NCBI GenBank assembly: GCA_963576475.1
Contig: OY754968.1
Location: forward strand, 14,550,616-14,614,615
Direction: 5' to 3'
Length of the DNA: 64,000 nucleotides
From: Molanna angustata
Taxonomy: Eukaryota; Arthropoda; Insecta; Trichoptera; Molannidae
The position numbers were made by a program, and so were the translations under genes. Position 1 is the stretch's first letter, and the number at the start of each line of letters is the position of its first letter. Positions 47,089 through 57,815 of the stretch are shown here, in pieces. The notes under the pieces were generated by a model. That model made no database searches, was not told the DNA's origin, and saw only the letters and a program-made list of their open reading frames with translations.

Positions 47089-48042
47089 TCCAACTGTATG
47101 TCGATTCGTTCATGAGAATTCAATTCTCTGAATGAATCGACATTATTAAGCCAAGATGCGTGTACGAAGGAACATTTTGTATGTTCCTCGCAGCATATAT
47201 GTTCCCATACATGGATTTACACAGAATTCGGAGTAGAACATTTTATGTGAGTTTTGTGTGTGTGTGTGTGTGTGTGTGTCCGACCCCCCTTATAACTTTT
47301 GATCCGCTCAATTTACAGAGCCCAAATTTTCAGAATATATAAACAGTTATAGGCCTACAAAACTTTTATACTCAGAATTGTGAATTTTGTTTCAGTCAGG
47401 GGTTATCAACTTATGAAATTTTGGTTTATTTTTCCATATATCTCAGAAACCATAAAAGCTAGAACGCTGAAAATTGGTATAAACATAGACAAATACAAAA
47501 TCTCAAATGTGTTTTTTTTTAAATTCTAAGGTTTCTCAAACATTTTTTATAAAAAAAATATTTTTTTTATGATAAATTTATGAGTTTAACTGCCTATATT
47601 TCCATTTTTTTTAAATACCGAAAAAAGCCGAAACACCCCAACTAGATAATTTAATTTTCTATAAAAAATATAAATATTGTATAAGTAAAACTCAATTTTT
47701 TTTAAAAGTTTTTATAAAAATTGAATTTAGTGACGACATTGCTTCATACAATTTGTATGGTAGTAGCCTACACACAATATCTAAGACTTAATATTTTGAT
47801 ACTAATCTCCAAACATACATACATACCATCATGCTGTTTTCATATTCTGGGTAGGATCAAAGGACTGAACTCCATACTATCCTATCTTGACATACATACC
47901 TAGGTACATGTGTTGTATAGAAAACCAAATATCTTAAAATATTAAATAATTTGTATTTATGGGTTTATTGTTTGGTACTTATTCTTCAACTATACGTACT
48001 ATCGCTATCGACAGTTGGATCTCATGTGTTACATGCAAGTAG
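47089..48042 (+). mobile_element. Non-autonomous Helitron-like element, copy 3
   Basis: It is flanked by A (47088) and T (48043). The start TCCAACTGTATGTCGATTCG has a 4-bp insertion relative to copy 2. The end is hairpin CATGT-gtt-ACATG, CAA and GTAG, where the first C of CTRR has mutated. Compared with copy 2 a segment near the 5' end (after aggaacattttgtatg, ~47182) is missing. A (GT)n tract lies at ~47256-47279. There is no coding. Confidence 0.78.
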
Positions 48043-48044
48043 TA

Positions 48045-48848
48045 GCTAGTAAAAATAGGTATTTTCTTCGCTATGAAGAAGAAATCAGTAGAAAAGATGT
48101 AGCGTTATACACAGTTAATCGCATTTATGACATATTATAAATTGAAAACCATAGTCAAATGTCGATTTTATATTTAAACGTAACAAATATATTTTTTCTT
48201 GTAAAAGAGAACATTTGCATATTTCAAACGCAATTAAACAAAACTATGCTATCTGGAACTTCGGAAGTAATAGAAGAAGGATAAAGTAAAATGTTGAAGC
48301 AAACAATGGAGTAAGAAGTCAATATATGTATGTGCAGTGAAAGACTTACAATGTAGACCTAGGCTACTTAAGTACCATCATACATATGTTGTAGGTATAT
48401 GTAACAACTACTACTACAATAGAAGACATCTTGGTATGGATGAAACGTAGAGATAATAATGGGGTCGAGAAAAGAGCTGATGTGAAGTGGCATGGTTTGA
48501 TTGTCTCCATAGAAACATGATTTGGGATGGAGAAAAACGTAGACTGCAAGCGATTTTAACCAGTCAACATCAAAAAAATCATCCAGAAAAGATTAAAAGA
48601 CTGAATAGAATTTGTAGAAAAAGGTAGGTACCTACCAATGAATTTCAAGAATAAATATATAACTATTAAATACCTATATAATACAAGAAGTTACACACAA
48701 CAAAAAGGGTATAAAATTTACTTAGATTATTTTAGAACATTCAATAAAGAACTTGATGTGCCCCTGGGTGCCTAGTCAACATATCATTTTTGCGATTAAA
48801 AAGAAAAAAAAGATAGCTCAATGATATTAAGTTAAAAATAAAACAATA
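48045..48848. other. No recognisable gene
   Basis: The minus frame 48549-48364 is unrecognised. Confidence 0.4.
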
Positions 48849-48850
48849 GG

Positions 48851-49000
48851 TTTTTGATTGTACATGTAAAATATTATTATTAGCTTGTAGCCTTATTAGG
48901 GCATCTTCAAGACTAGACAGGACAGTCTTGAAGAATCCATACCTAATAAGGCGAAAAAGCTATCGACGTAGAAATAATATATTGTATGTAGAATCAAAAA
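48851..49000. mobile_element. Fold-back MITE-like element
   Basis: Arms tttttgattgtacatgt and the complement of acatacaatat...gaatcaaaaa bracket inner arms AGCCTTATTAGG/CCTAATAAGGC and TCTTCAAGACT/AGTCTTGAAGA around agacaggac. Pairing is nearly continuous over ~70 bp per side. No target duplication was established. Confidence 0.7.
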
Positions 49001-49009
49001 CATGTTATT

Positions 49010-50310
49010 TTATTTTTAATTTAATGTAAAATGGAATTCTACCAAAGAAATAATCGACAATTAATTATAATAATATAATAACTCAATGAATTATCTTTTA
49101 TACCTAGAGTCCCTTTGTGTTTTTCAATTCCGGAGTAGATTTTTTTAAAATGGTGTTTTGTAAGAACGAACCGAAAGAAGTAGATTATTTTATTACTATA
49201 ATGAACTTCCAGTGAAATTGAGTGGCGGGGAGTTTAATACTTACAAAAATAAAACGATGAAATTTAATTTATTTATGGAGACGAACGGTTTCGGATCTAG
49301 CGAACAAATTCACAGCGGAGGATGAAGGTAACAAAAAAAATCTATTTTGAGGTTGATCCGTAAAGGACACGGGGGAGGGGGTAAATAGCTCGAGGTAAAA
49401 CTTTTCTAAGTGGAGTTGTAAATTCATAAGTGAGCAATCAGCGGGCGAATTTCCGGAGAGAGGCTACCGGGTGAACTAAAAAAAAACACACAATACAAGG
49501 CGTGCGTTTATTTATTTTCTTAAAAGAGGGAACTTTCTTTTGCTCAGACGACCTATAATTTAGATTGTCCCTACCGACTGCGCGCACCAAAGTCCTTATA
49601 TGTATTATTGCTTTCGGTTCTCCAAATACATGTTACGTTCGAGTTGTACGTACCAAGTCAATTCCACAATACAACTTCGATATTACTTACACAGTTTTCG
49701 AGTTGTGTCTACAGAATTACTGGAACAACAGCCGCACAATTATCACGAAAGCGTTTGTTACAATCATTATGCCATTCCGTTAACCCAAGTGAAAAGGGAC
49801 TAATATAATATTCAAAATATTGAGTGATGCGTGTATATATACGAGTATGTACCCTACGTTAGTTTTCGCCATAATACAAATTAAATGTATATCTACCAGA
49901 AGTAGTGTACAATATTATTATATTACCTACTTCGGCAATTATACAATACGTGTTAATAGGAAACTATCCAAGTACCAACATATTTCAAATACAGTAATAT
50001 TGTAACATAATTAAATGTAGAAACGTTTTCCTAAATATATTGCTAGCGCAATTTTAATAGGTTTTGTATTTTTTGTTGAACTCAATTCAGATCGTTAAAT
50101 TAATATTCAAGTACCTACCTAGGGATGTTCGGTTTAGGAATTAATTTACGTGGGAACGAAAATAATTAAAAATGACATGATGTGTTGATTAAAAGGGTTG
50201 TAGGTGTACACAACAAAAATATACGAAACATTTTAAACGTTGACAAAGGACGATGTGTTGGAAGCAGGTGACTTAAAATATTAAAAATGAAAATGATATT
50301 TATTGTTGGA
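49010..50310. other. No recognisable gene
   Basis: 49250-49480 is GC-richer (cacgggggagggggtaaata, cgggcgaatttccggagaga) without an exon-like frame. Three overlapping frames at 49565-49808 occupy the same bases and none matches a family. Confidence 0.35.
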
Positions 50311-50314
50311 TACA

Positions 50315-50425
50315 CAAAAATGTCTTCTTCTTATTCTTCACGCGCAGTCTACTCTAAAGTTGGCGATCATTGTGGCTATTCCCACTTTATTCACGGCGGT
50401 CCCAAACGGTGCCCGAAAAACGGTT
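50315..50425 (-). pseudogene. Probable LINE 3' tail
   Basis: On the minus strand cgtttgggaccgccgtgaa (VWDRRE-like), aatgatcgccaac and a (GAAGAA)n tail resemble the ends of lepidopteran LINEs. The piece is too short for a firm call. Confidence 0.35.
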
Positions 50426-50639
50426 AGTATCAGTTAAGTAACGGTTAGTTTAAGTCAATTATACAGTCGTTTAGTTTAGTTTTAACTATTCAAAGCTTCT
50501 ATGAATATACACTATTTTATCAATAGTTATATTTATTGATTAAAATTTAGTGTATGTAAATTAAGAAAGTAGTTGAATATGTGGATAATATTAACTACGT
50601 TGTGATAGTGCAAGTCACAAAAGCAGCAAACAGATGGGT

Positions 50640-50760
50640 GGTGGCCGATTTCGTTCACCTGTAGCACAAGCATTTATGCTTCGTTAAGGGAATATATTTA
50701 TGATGATGTATATGTTCTTGCTACAAAGACATATTCATGCTTTAAAAAAAATTTATGTGC
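50640..50760 (+). repeat. SINE family 2 body
   Basis: ccgatttcgttcacctgtag, agcacaagcatttatgctt and gatgatgtatatgttcttg match the copy at 55195-55350 in order. The tRNA-like head is not recognisable. Confidence 0.6.
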
Positions 50761-50764
50761 ATGC

Positions 50765-52605
50765 GAAAAAGAGCACGTTAAAAAATGCTATATATGCGAC
50801 AAAGTAGAAAATAATGTGAATGTGTAAAATAGATCGACATTTTTTATATTCATACGAAATACTAATTTACGTCATATTGAAAAAGGGGACGCATTTAAAA
50901 ATAATGTCGGTATCTACTACACACATTTAAAAGGCAGTTTTCTTTGAAAAAAAAAGGTATATTTCTTAAGATATTAGGCGCGCACGTGTGACAGAAATAC
51001 TAGTGAGATACATGGGAATGAAAATAAAGTCGACAGGGAGGATAGTGAGGGTACATCTACGTGCTCCACTTCTAGTGTCGTGCTCGAGAAGTTGAAAAAA
51101 ATACCCGCTAGATGCATAAATCTTGCAAGCGACAGACTACTTCATACAATCCTCCCAACCGCGCTATGAATATTACGCACGGTACGACGCACAAAGAATT
51201 TCAAACAAGTCGTCTTGTCCCAAATTAACATAAATAGAAGAACTGGTTTGAATTTTATAAACCAACTTTACACTACACTCAACACTAACACGAGGTTCAT
51301 GACACATTTACTCTCATATCAAGCTTATCTCGTATACGCACGAAAAAAGCCGTAAAAATACACTATAATAAATTGATACACTACAGAGAATCTTCAACTG
51401 AATACCACGAATAATATATAATAAGGAGTTTTGTCTTGATGTTTTTGTATGAAATCTTGTGTCCTCTTATTAGACCAGGCCATGTATCCAATAGACTTTT
51501 TATTGATATGTCTATATGTACATACTGGTAACGTGCATTGACTTAGTACTGTCGGCTATAATATGAATACATCCTTCAAAATTCTAAAACTTTTCTCACG
51601 TTATAGGAAAATTGAGTTTTTTAATTTTTTTAAAGACACTCCACAAAAAAAACAGGGATTGTAAACTGTTGAAAAAGAAGAAAGAGTGTACACACATACT
51701 GAAACAGCGGAGAGTTCAGTGGTGGCTACAACTCACTCGTTCAGTATTGAAAAATGCTCAAAAATGTTTTGCTATCTTGAATTATATTCCTCATTTTTAA
51801 TACGAAAATCAATTTCATCGAAACTCCCGCCCTGTTACAAATGCTGTCATAAAAAAACTTATTCACCGACTAAATCATTTTAAAAAATGAAACAGTTTTA
51901 ATTTAATAAGAAAAGTATTCATTTACGATTCAGAATATTTAGGGAAAACGATATAAAAAAAGTTTGCAAATTTATACTGAAAGTTATCGTTCGAAAGAAA
52001 TTCTTTGTCCAAATTCATTGAATTTGACGTTCGGCGAATGTTGGATGTGAGGCTGACATTTAAGAAATTCCGTATTTTTTTATACTAAAAGAAAACTTGA
52101 TTGAAAATAATAATAATAAACGTGGTGGAAGAACAAATATCTAAATAACGAAGTGACAATTTTACATTGAAATAGACTTCAATACAGTTGTTATTTTGAA
52201 GAAATAATGACAAAGAAGGTGTAAAACATAATCGTGTTAATATAATAAATTTAATATACGTAAAGAACCAAAGGTATTTAATTTATAAATGAAATTGTAC
52301 AAGACAGAATATGTTGTATGATTATGGTACGTTTCATTTTTATTATATTTTACGGTTTACATTATGAACAAAAAGATAAATAAATAAATAAATAAAATAA
52401 TTTATTAGGACCTTTATCCGCGTTAAAAGAAGTCGGATAGTTTATGAAAACATTATTTTATTAGCGGAGACTTTTAACTGGCTGATAAATGAATATGTAT
52501 ATTAAATGTAACACTGGTGTATGGCTGTTAGTCGTATAAAAAAAATCAATAAATATCTGAAGATTAAAAAATAAAACCCAGTAGCTATAATATTTAGAAG
52601 CTAGA
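50765..52605. other. No recognisable gene
   Basis: 51040-51210 is somewhat GC-richer but unassigned. A (AAAT)n run at ~52379-52400 may be the tail of an unrecognised minus-strand retroposon. Confidence 0.35.
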
Positions 52606-52612
52606 CAATATT

Positions 52613-52700
52613 TGGCGGCTAATATTCGGCTCAGTTGGTTGGATATCCGACTCCTGAGACTTTTAGGTCGCGAGCTCGATTTCAGGTGGAGACGCAGTTT
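52613..52700 (+). repeat. SINE family 1 head, truncated
   Basis: ggctcagttggttggatatc and ggtggagacgcagttt match the tRNA-like head of family 1. The body is replaced by an R1-like LINE 3' end in opposite orientation starting at ~52708. Confidence 0.7.
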
Positions 52701-52707
52701 TGAAGGA

Positions 52708-52850
52708 TGTGCTCTTCCTTCCATCACCACCCGTTCTACTTATCGTATCTAATAACGTCCCCTTGCAAAACTCTGAAAGAACATACAAAGAACATACTAA
52801 GAGTCCGGAGAACTCTAAAACCTTGCAGACACTGCACTTAAAATAAAAAA
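52708..52850 (-). repeat. R1-like LINE 3' UTR fragment
   Basis: It matches 29150-29285: caccacccgttctacttat, cccttgcaaaactctgaaag, agtccggagaactctaaaac. It begins inside the SINE, so the LINE end inserted into it or a chimera was formed. No coding part remains. Confidence 0.75.
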
Positions 52851-53038
52851 AAATAAAAATGAAAAAAAATATTAGTTTTGAATAACACAGATTAAAAATA
52901 TTATGTATTATCATTTATTTGACAAATTTTGTCAATAGAAACGAAACGGAATATATATTTTTAAGAGAATCAGGCTCCTACTGTAAGTGTCTGATTTCCC
53001 GGTAGGGTAGGGTAGCAGGATTCACGACCCGTCTTTGG

Positions 53039-53324
53039 CTGGTTTATGTGATCACTTCAAGCGGTTTACGTGATCAATTTAAGCGGTTTACGTGATCACT
53101 TTAAGAGGTTTACGTGATCAATTTTAGCGGTTTACATGATCACTTTAAGCGGTTTACGTGATCAATTTAAGCGGTTTACGTGATCAATTTAAGCGGTTTA
53201 CGTGATCACTTTAAGCGGTTTACGTGATCAATTTAAGCGGTTTACGTAATCACTTTAAGCGGTTTACGTGATCAATTTAAGCGGTTTAAGTGATCACTTA
53301 TAGCGGTTTACGAGATCACTTAAA
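53039..53324. repeat. 22-bp minisatellite, 13 units
   Basis: The unit is GCGGTTTACGTGATCAMTTTAA, exactly 22 bp, with M being A or C. Thirteen units run without indels from 53039 to 53324. The A and C variants alternate for most of the array, which indicates a 44-bp higher-order unit. Each unit holds the palindrome TGATCA. Edge units are the most diverged. Confidence 0.95.
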
Positions 53325-53446
53325 AACTCGTGTTAACGCCTATGACTTTGGGCATACGGGATGTACACGTTATGTAATATTAATAATTAATAATAATTAA
53401 AAGCTTTTATTGTGATAAAGAACGTGGCCGACTTATTGTGATAAAC

Positions 53447-53504
53447 AATGGTGGTTGACTGGTAGAAATTTCCTGCGGGAAATTTCTACCAGTCAACCAC
53501 CATT
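53447..53504. repeat. Perfect hairpin, 27-bp stem and 4-base loop
   Basis: The arms start AATGGTGGTTGACTGGTAGA and are exact complements over 27 bp, with loop TGCG (53474-53477). The left flank contains a direct repeat of ttattgtgataaa (~53408 and ~53434). No element with these ends is seen elsewhere in the window. Confidence 0.95.
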
Positions 53505-53509
53505 ACATT

Positions 53510-55190
53510 CACCACTAAAAAATATTGTAGGTATATCACCAAACTGTGATACACAATATTTTTCCGTGAAGAAAAGGTAAAATTTAGTTTTTATATTAAA
53601 AAAAAACTCGGTCTGTGGATTTTCATATTCCCTTTCAATTGAATTAAATAATCTACTTCATATGCATTGATTTCTTAGTTAATTGAAAAAAAAAACAAAA
53701 AAGGGTGTTCATAAAAGTATTTAACTAATTCATATTTTAAAAAATCGCGCAATACAATAAAACTATAAAAATAAACTGTTCTTTATTTCAAAGACATATC
53801 TTTTGAGGGGTCTGGGGAAAATATTTTCTATACTTTCTATTTAGCCTACTATAGAATCTTTGCGCTTAATTGTTTATCAACAAATTATGACTCATTTTGA
53901 GTAATTTTCAGCGTATTTTCTAATATTTATACGGTGCAAAAAAATAAAATAAAACAATCATTCTTCAGTATAATCTTAAGTGTATAAAGTTTTATCTGCG
54001 ATGTATTACAATAATTTATTTAGAAATATATTTAAACCGACGTTTCCATCATCAAGGGTCCTTGTGGATTGTAACTTTGTTTTAATTCTATTTGTAATTG
54101 AATTTATAAAACAAAGTTTCACCGTGTTAACGAAAATATATCAAAATCAATTTAATTATTATTGTTCTTCAAAGTTGAAAAACAATAGCAACAAGACACG
54201 ACAAATATTACCAAGTTATGAATGGACAATTTATATTTTCAGTTGATTTTACATTCAAAACAGCAACATCCAAATAACAAAAGAAAGGAAATTATAAAAT
54301 AATTGAAAAAAATGGAGTTTAACACCAATGCGGAATAGTATTTTTATTTCTTTTGTAGTCCCTCAAATACAACGGAATCCTTTGATACTTTGAGAATATT
54401 ATATCTGCATAGATGGAACATTCACTAAAAAACCGTTGACATAACTTTGTGAACGTGACCATAGCCAACGATCCATGTGTGATATATATTTGGTAATAAC
54501 AGTAAGGTATCCCCAATATGTACATATGTGGCTTATCAAGAGAGTTCCAGGCCAAATGTCTCCGATATAATAATTCTCGCAGAAGTCGTAACAGTCTCGA
54601 ATAGACATTGACCAGTTGATAATAGTTATTATACGATTCAGTCAACAATTGTTGTTGTTTATTACACAAAATCAAATAAATTTACTGATGAAACGAGCCA
54701 TGAGTTGAGTATTTCCAGAAAGGTAATAAGCCAAAAAAATAAATCCAGAAAGACATAACTAATGTAGGTGTAATATCCATCATTCACATTACGTCGGGAA
54801 TCCATGATTTTGAAGGTAAATTACCAAAATGAAAAAGCATTTTCATTAATTGAAATGACCTCCAAATTACTAGTCTGATTTAGAGTGAGATTTTTAATCT
54901 AGAACATATCATTTAAAGATAATTCGAATCAAATCATCGGTATAAAACTATTTTACTTTGAAACATTTGAACGCAGGCGCAAAAAAGAAGCAAATATGAT
55001 AATGTTGTATAAGGTCAACCGTATAAGTTCTGTGTCAATAACCTTCAATTCAAAAAATCAAAAATAAAATAATGTGACTTATTAATTCGCTGAAAATGCA
55101 AAGTGTGACTGTTCAATAATAAATCGAATATTCAATTTGAGTTTCATAAAAAAATTCCTTTTTTTCACGTGATAGAAGTATTTTTTTAAT
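53510..55190. other. No recognisable gene
   Basis: The minus-strand frame 54675-54319 (118 codons) is the longest unexplained one outside the retrotransposon. It overlaps another open minus frame and fits no family that I can name. A small inverted pair AATATTGT/ACAATATT lies at ~53521-53564. Confidence 0.4.
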
Positions 55191-55194
55191 ATGT

Positions 55195-55350
55195 CCTTGT
55201 TAAACAAGTAGGTACATATACATCTTCCTACATTCCCTAAACTAAGCATAAATGCTTGTGCTATAGTTGAACGAAATCGGTCGAGGCAGGACTCGAACTA
55301 GCGACTACTTGATTACTAGCACAGCGCGCTAACTGCTCTTTACATTGTGA
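55195..55350 (-). repeat. tRNA-derived SINE, family 2 (best body)
   Basis: On the minus strand: gcagttagcgcgctgtgcta (box-A region), box B agttcgagtcc, ctgcctcgaccgatttcgtt, then the body agcacaagcatttatgctta and gggaatgtaggaagatgta. The head matches 27344-27415, and the body matches 5035 and 50640. Confidence 0.75.
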
Positions 55351-55814
55351 CTTCAATTAACTCTATGTTAAAAATGAAAGCCTTTACATTGTACATCAAA
55401 CTTTACATAAAAATATATATACTTAAGTAAGTATATTATGTACAGCACCTAAGGTTCTTACAAAATAGAAATTTTATCATAAAATTTGAGTCAAACGCTG
55501 AAACATCGTTAAAAAGATAAAATTATTTACTGACATTGTTACAATATTGAAACAATATGAGGGAATACTTATAATAGATATTTTATGTATGAAAATATCT
55601 TTTTATTGAACTCATCAATTCAAAATTTCATCATCCATCACAAAAGATTTTCCTTTACACAGAACAACGACGAGTATATAAATATTCTCCTTTTGAATTA
55701 AATGTATACAACAAACAAAGTACTGATATGTATGATGATATATGCTTAGAAAAGAGAAGTAGATATTATTTTGTATATGTAAGTATTAATATTTTTGAAG
55801 TAAGGTTTCCACCC

Positions 55815-55838
55815 TGTAGCGAGCGGTACGCTCGCTAC
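55815..55838. repeat. TG followed by 10-bp perfect inverted repeat; possible LTR start
   Basis: GTAGCGAGCG and CGCTCGCTAC flank GTA, directly after a T. The composition changes here from AT-rich to GC-rich, leading into the retrotransposon. A TG-initiated LTR could begin at 55815, but the matching 3' LTR is not in the window. Confidence 0.35.
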
Positions 55839-56229
55839 GTATTTAAATAATTATCTTTTCAAATTTAAAATTGGCGGCAGTAGTTACGTATTGAACTAGT
55901 TCAAGGTCTCGCTAAAAACGCAGCTGGTGTCAAGCGGCCCCCCCCGCTCCCCTCAAAACACCTACCGTCGCCCCCGTCAACTCCCGCCTTCAGTCGGCGT
56001 CTTTTTCTAACGGTTACACACCACGCTTTGTTTTGCTCCGCGATCTGTCAGCGTATTCACCCAGTTCATTGTGTTTTATGCCTGGAATCGATGTAAGGCA
56101 TTGTAACTAAACAGAGAGTGTCGTTATAAACTAATTATCTAAAAATCCGAGTCGGATCTCTGAGTATACCGCCTTATGCGTGAAGGAGGCGTATAAAACA
56201 ACATCGTAATACATACTTCGGTTCGGTTT

Positions 56230-56870
56230 TTTTTAATTTTTTAAGTTCATCAAATTTCAAAGTGTCTTCGCGTAGTTGAATGAACACATAACGGAGTGTT
56301 AACATCTGAATCTGTTGCGTACGAGCTGTACCGTTTAAATAAATGGTCGCAAGTAATACTTGGAGACAGTTTTTTAAGTTCATTAAATTTCAAAGTGTCT
56401 TCGCGTAGTTGAATGAACACATAACGGAGTGTTAACATCTGAATCTGTTGCGTACGAGCTGTACCTTTTAAATAAATGGTCGCAAGTCATACTTGGAGAC
56501 AGTTTTTTAAATTCATTAAATTTCAAAGTGTCTTCGGGTAGTTGAATGAACACATAACGGAGTGTTAACATCTGAATCTGTTGCGTACGAGCTGTACCTT
56601 TTAAATAAATGGTCGCAAGTCATACTTGGAGACAGTTTTTTTTATTTCATTAATTTTCAAAGTGACCTCGCGTAGGTGTGTGAATCCATAACGAAGTGTT
56701 AACATCTCAATCTGCTGCGTATGAACAATACCTTTTGAATAAATGGTCGCAAGACTTACTTCGTGACAGTTTTATAATGTTTATTAATCTTCAAAGTGAC
56801 TTCGCGTGGTTGTATGAACACATAACGAAGTGTTAACACCTATGTCTGCCACACGGGATGTATACGACTG
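56230..56870. repeat. Tandem array of 133-134-bp units upstream of gag
   Basis: Nearly five units start at about 56242, 56375, 56508, 56642 and 56776. Each contains tttcaaagtg, gaacacataacg, agtgttaacatct and taaataaatggtcgcaagt. The first three are almost identical and the last two more diverged. The minus-strand frames through them are by-products of the repeat. The array lies between the putative LTR start and gag, so it belongs to the LTR or 5' leader of the element. Confidence 0.9.
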
Positions 56871-56879
56871 ACAGTAGGC

Positions 56880-57815
56880 CAACTGCCTTGTTATCACCTC
56901 GGATTAGGCTTCTCCCCTTGATGAGAGAAAGTCTGGAGCGCCTTCAACATTAGATCGCCCCTGCCGCTTCTCTTCTTCACCTCCATCACGGTTGGAAACA
57001 TCAGGCCTTGTTGAGTACGTGATAAGGCAATTTCATCCCACCGTCGGACTAAAGGTTTGAGATCATTGACTTTCGCACACCCCCTTTTCGTGAATCGTCC
57101 CTAGAATTACTGATATCGACATACCCTTAGAACTAAGTTTGGTAAAGAGAAAAAAAAAAGAAATTCCTTAATTACTCAGTGTTGGGCCTTCGGCCTGAAA
57201 AATAAATTTAATCTGGAACTGACTTTTGAAATATTTAAATACTTAAGGCTCTTAGAAATGTACAATAGTGATCACTGTTTATTTTAATTAATTGGCCACC
57301 CTAGAATGTAAGACAATTCTTAATCATCAAACATCACCATCATTGCCTCATATCACACTAACCCATATGTACCATTATATCTCTAATTAAATTTGTCTCT
57401 CTTACACAAAAGAATATACAGTTTTGTTCTGGTCACGCTCGCTGTTTCTCAATTATCCACCTGTATTCCCTCTGAGAATCAAAGAAATGCTCTACCGTGT
57501 GTCCTAGCCGGACGATAGTGGATCCACCAGAAGCAAAGGATCAGGTATGGATTTAATTTTATAAATAACAATGAATTGTACCTCATTTCATTACACTGAC
57601 GTTTACCAACGTGGGGCTATGACTCTCATCAATTGACACGTACACTTGTCCTTTGATGACAGTCTGCTCAATGAGATCTGCGAGCGGACCCTCACTCGAA
57701 ACTGCTTGTTCTTTTGTGTTTTATTTTTTCCCCTTTATTCTGACAGCCTCCTATATTGTAACCACGTCGTAACAAAAATCCTCGTTTCCTCTGTTGTCTC
57801 GCAATAGTCGACGTC
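56880..57815. other. Leader region of the Ty3/gypsy element, LTR/PBS border not identified
   Basis: There is no open frame of note. An AATAAA at ~57199 could be an LTR polyadenylation signal. ttaccaacgtggggctatga at ~57604 may lie near a primer-binding site, but no tRNA complement was recognised. A frame on the minus strand across 57692-58174 is antisense to gag. Confidence 0.35.

Noticed and set aside
49565..49808. Three overlapping plus-strand ORFs
   Set aside because: They use the same bases in three frames and none matches a family.
53039..53324. CRISPR-like array
   Set aside because: The 22-bp units are directly contiguous with no unique spacers, so it is a minisatellite in a eukaryotic genome.
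54319..54675. 118-codon minus-strand ORF, considered as a chemoreceptor or other gene exon
   Set aside because: No motif could be matched, an overlapping minus-strand frame is also open, and no splice signals support it.
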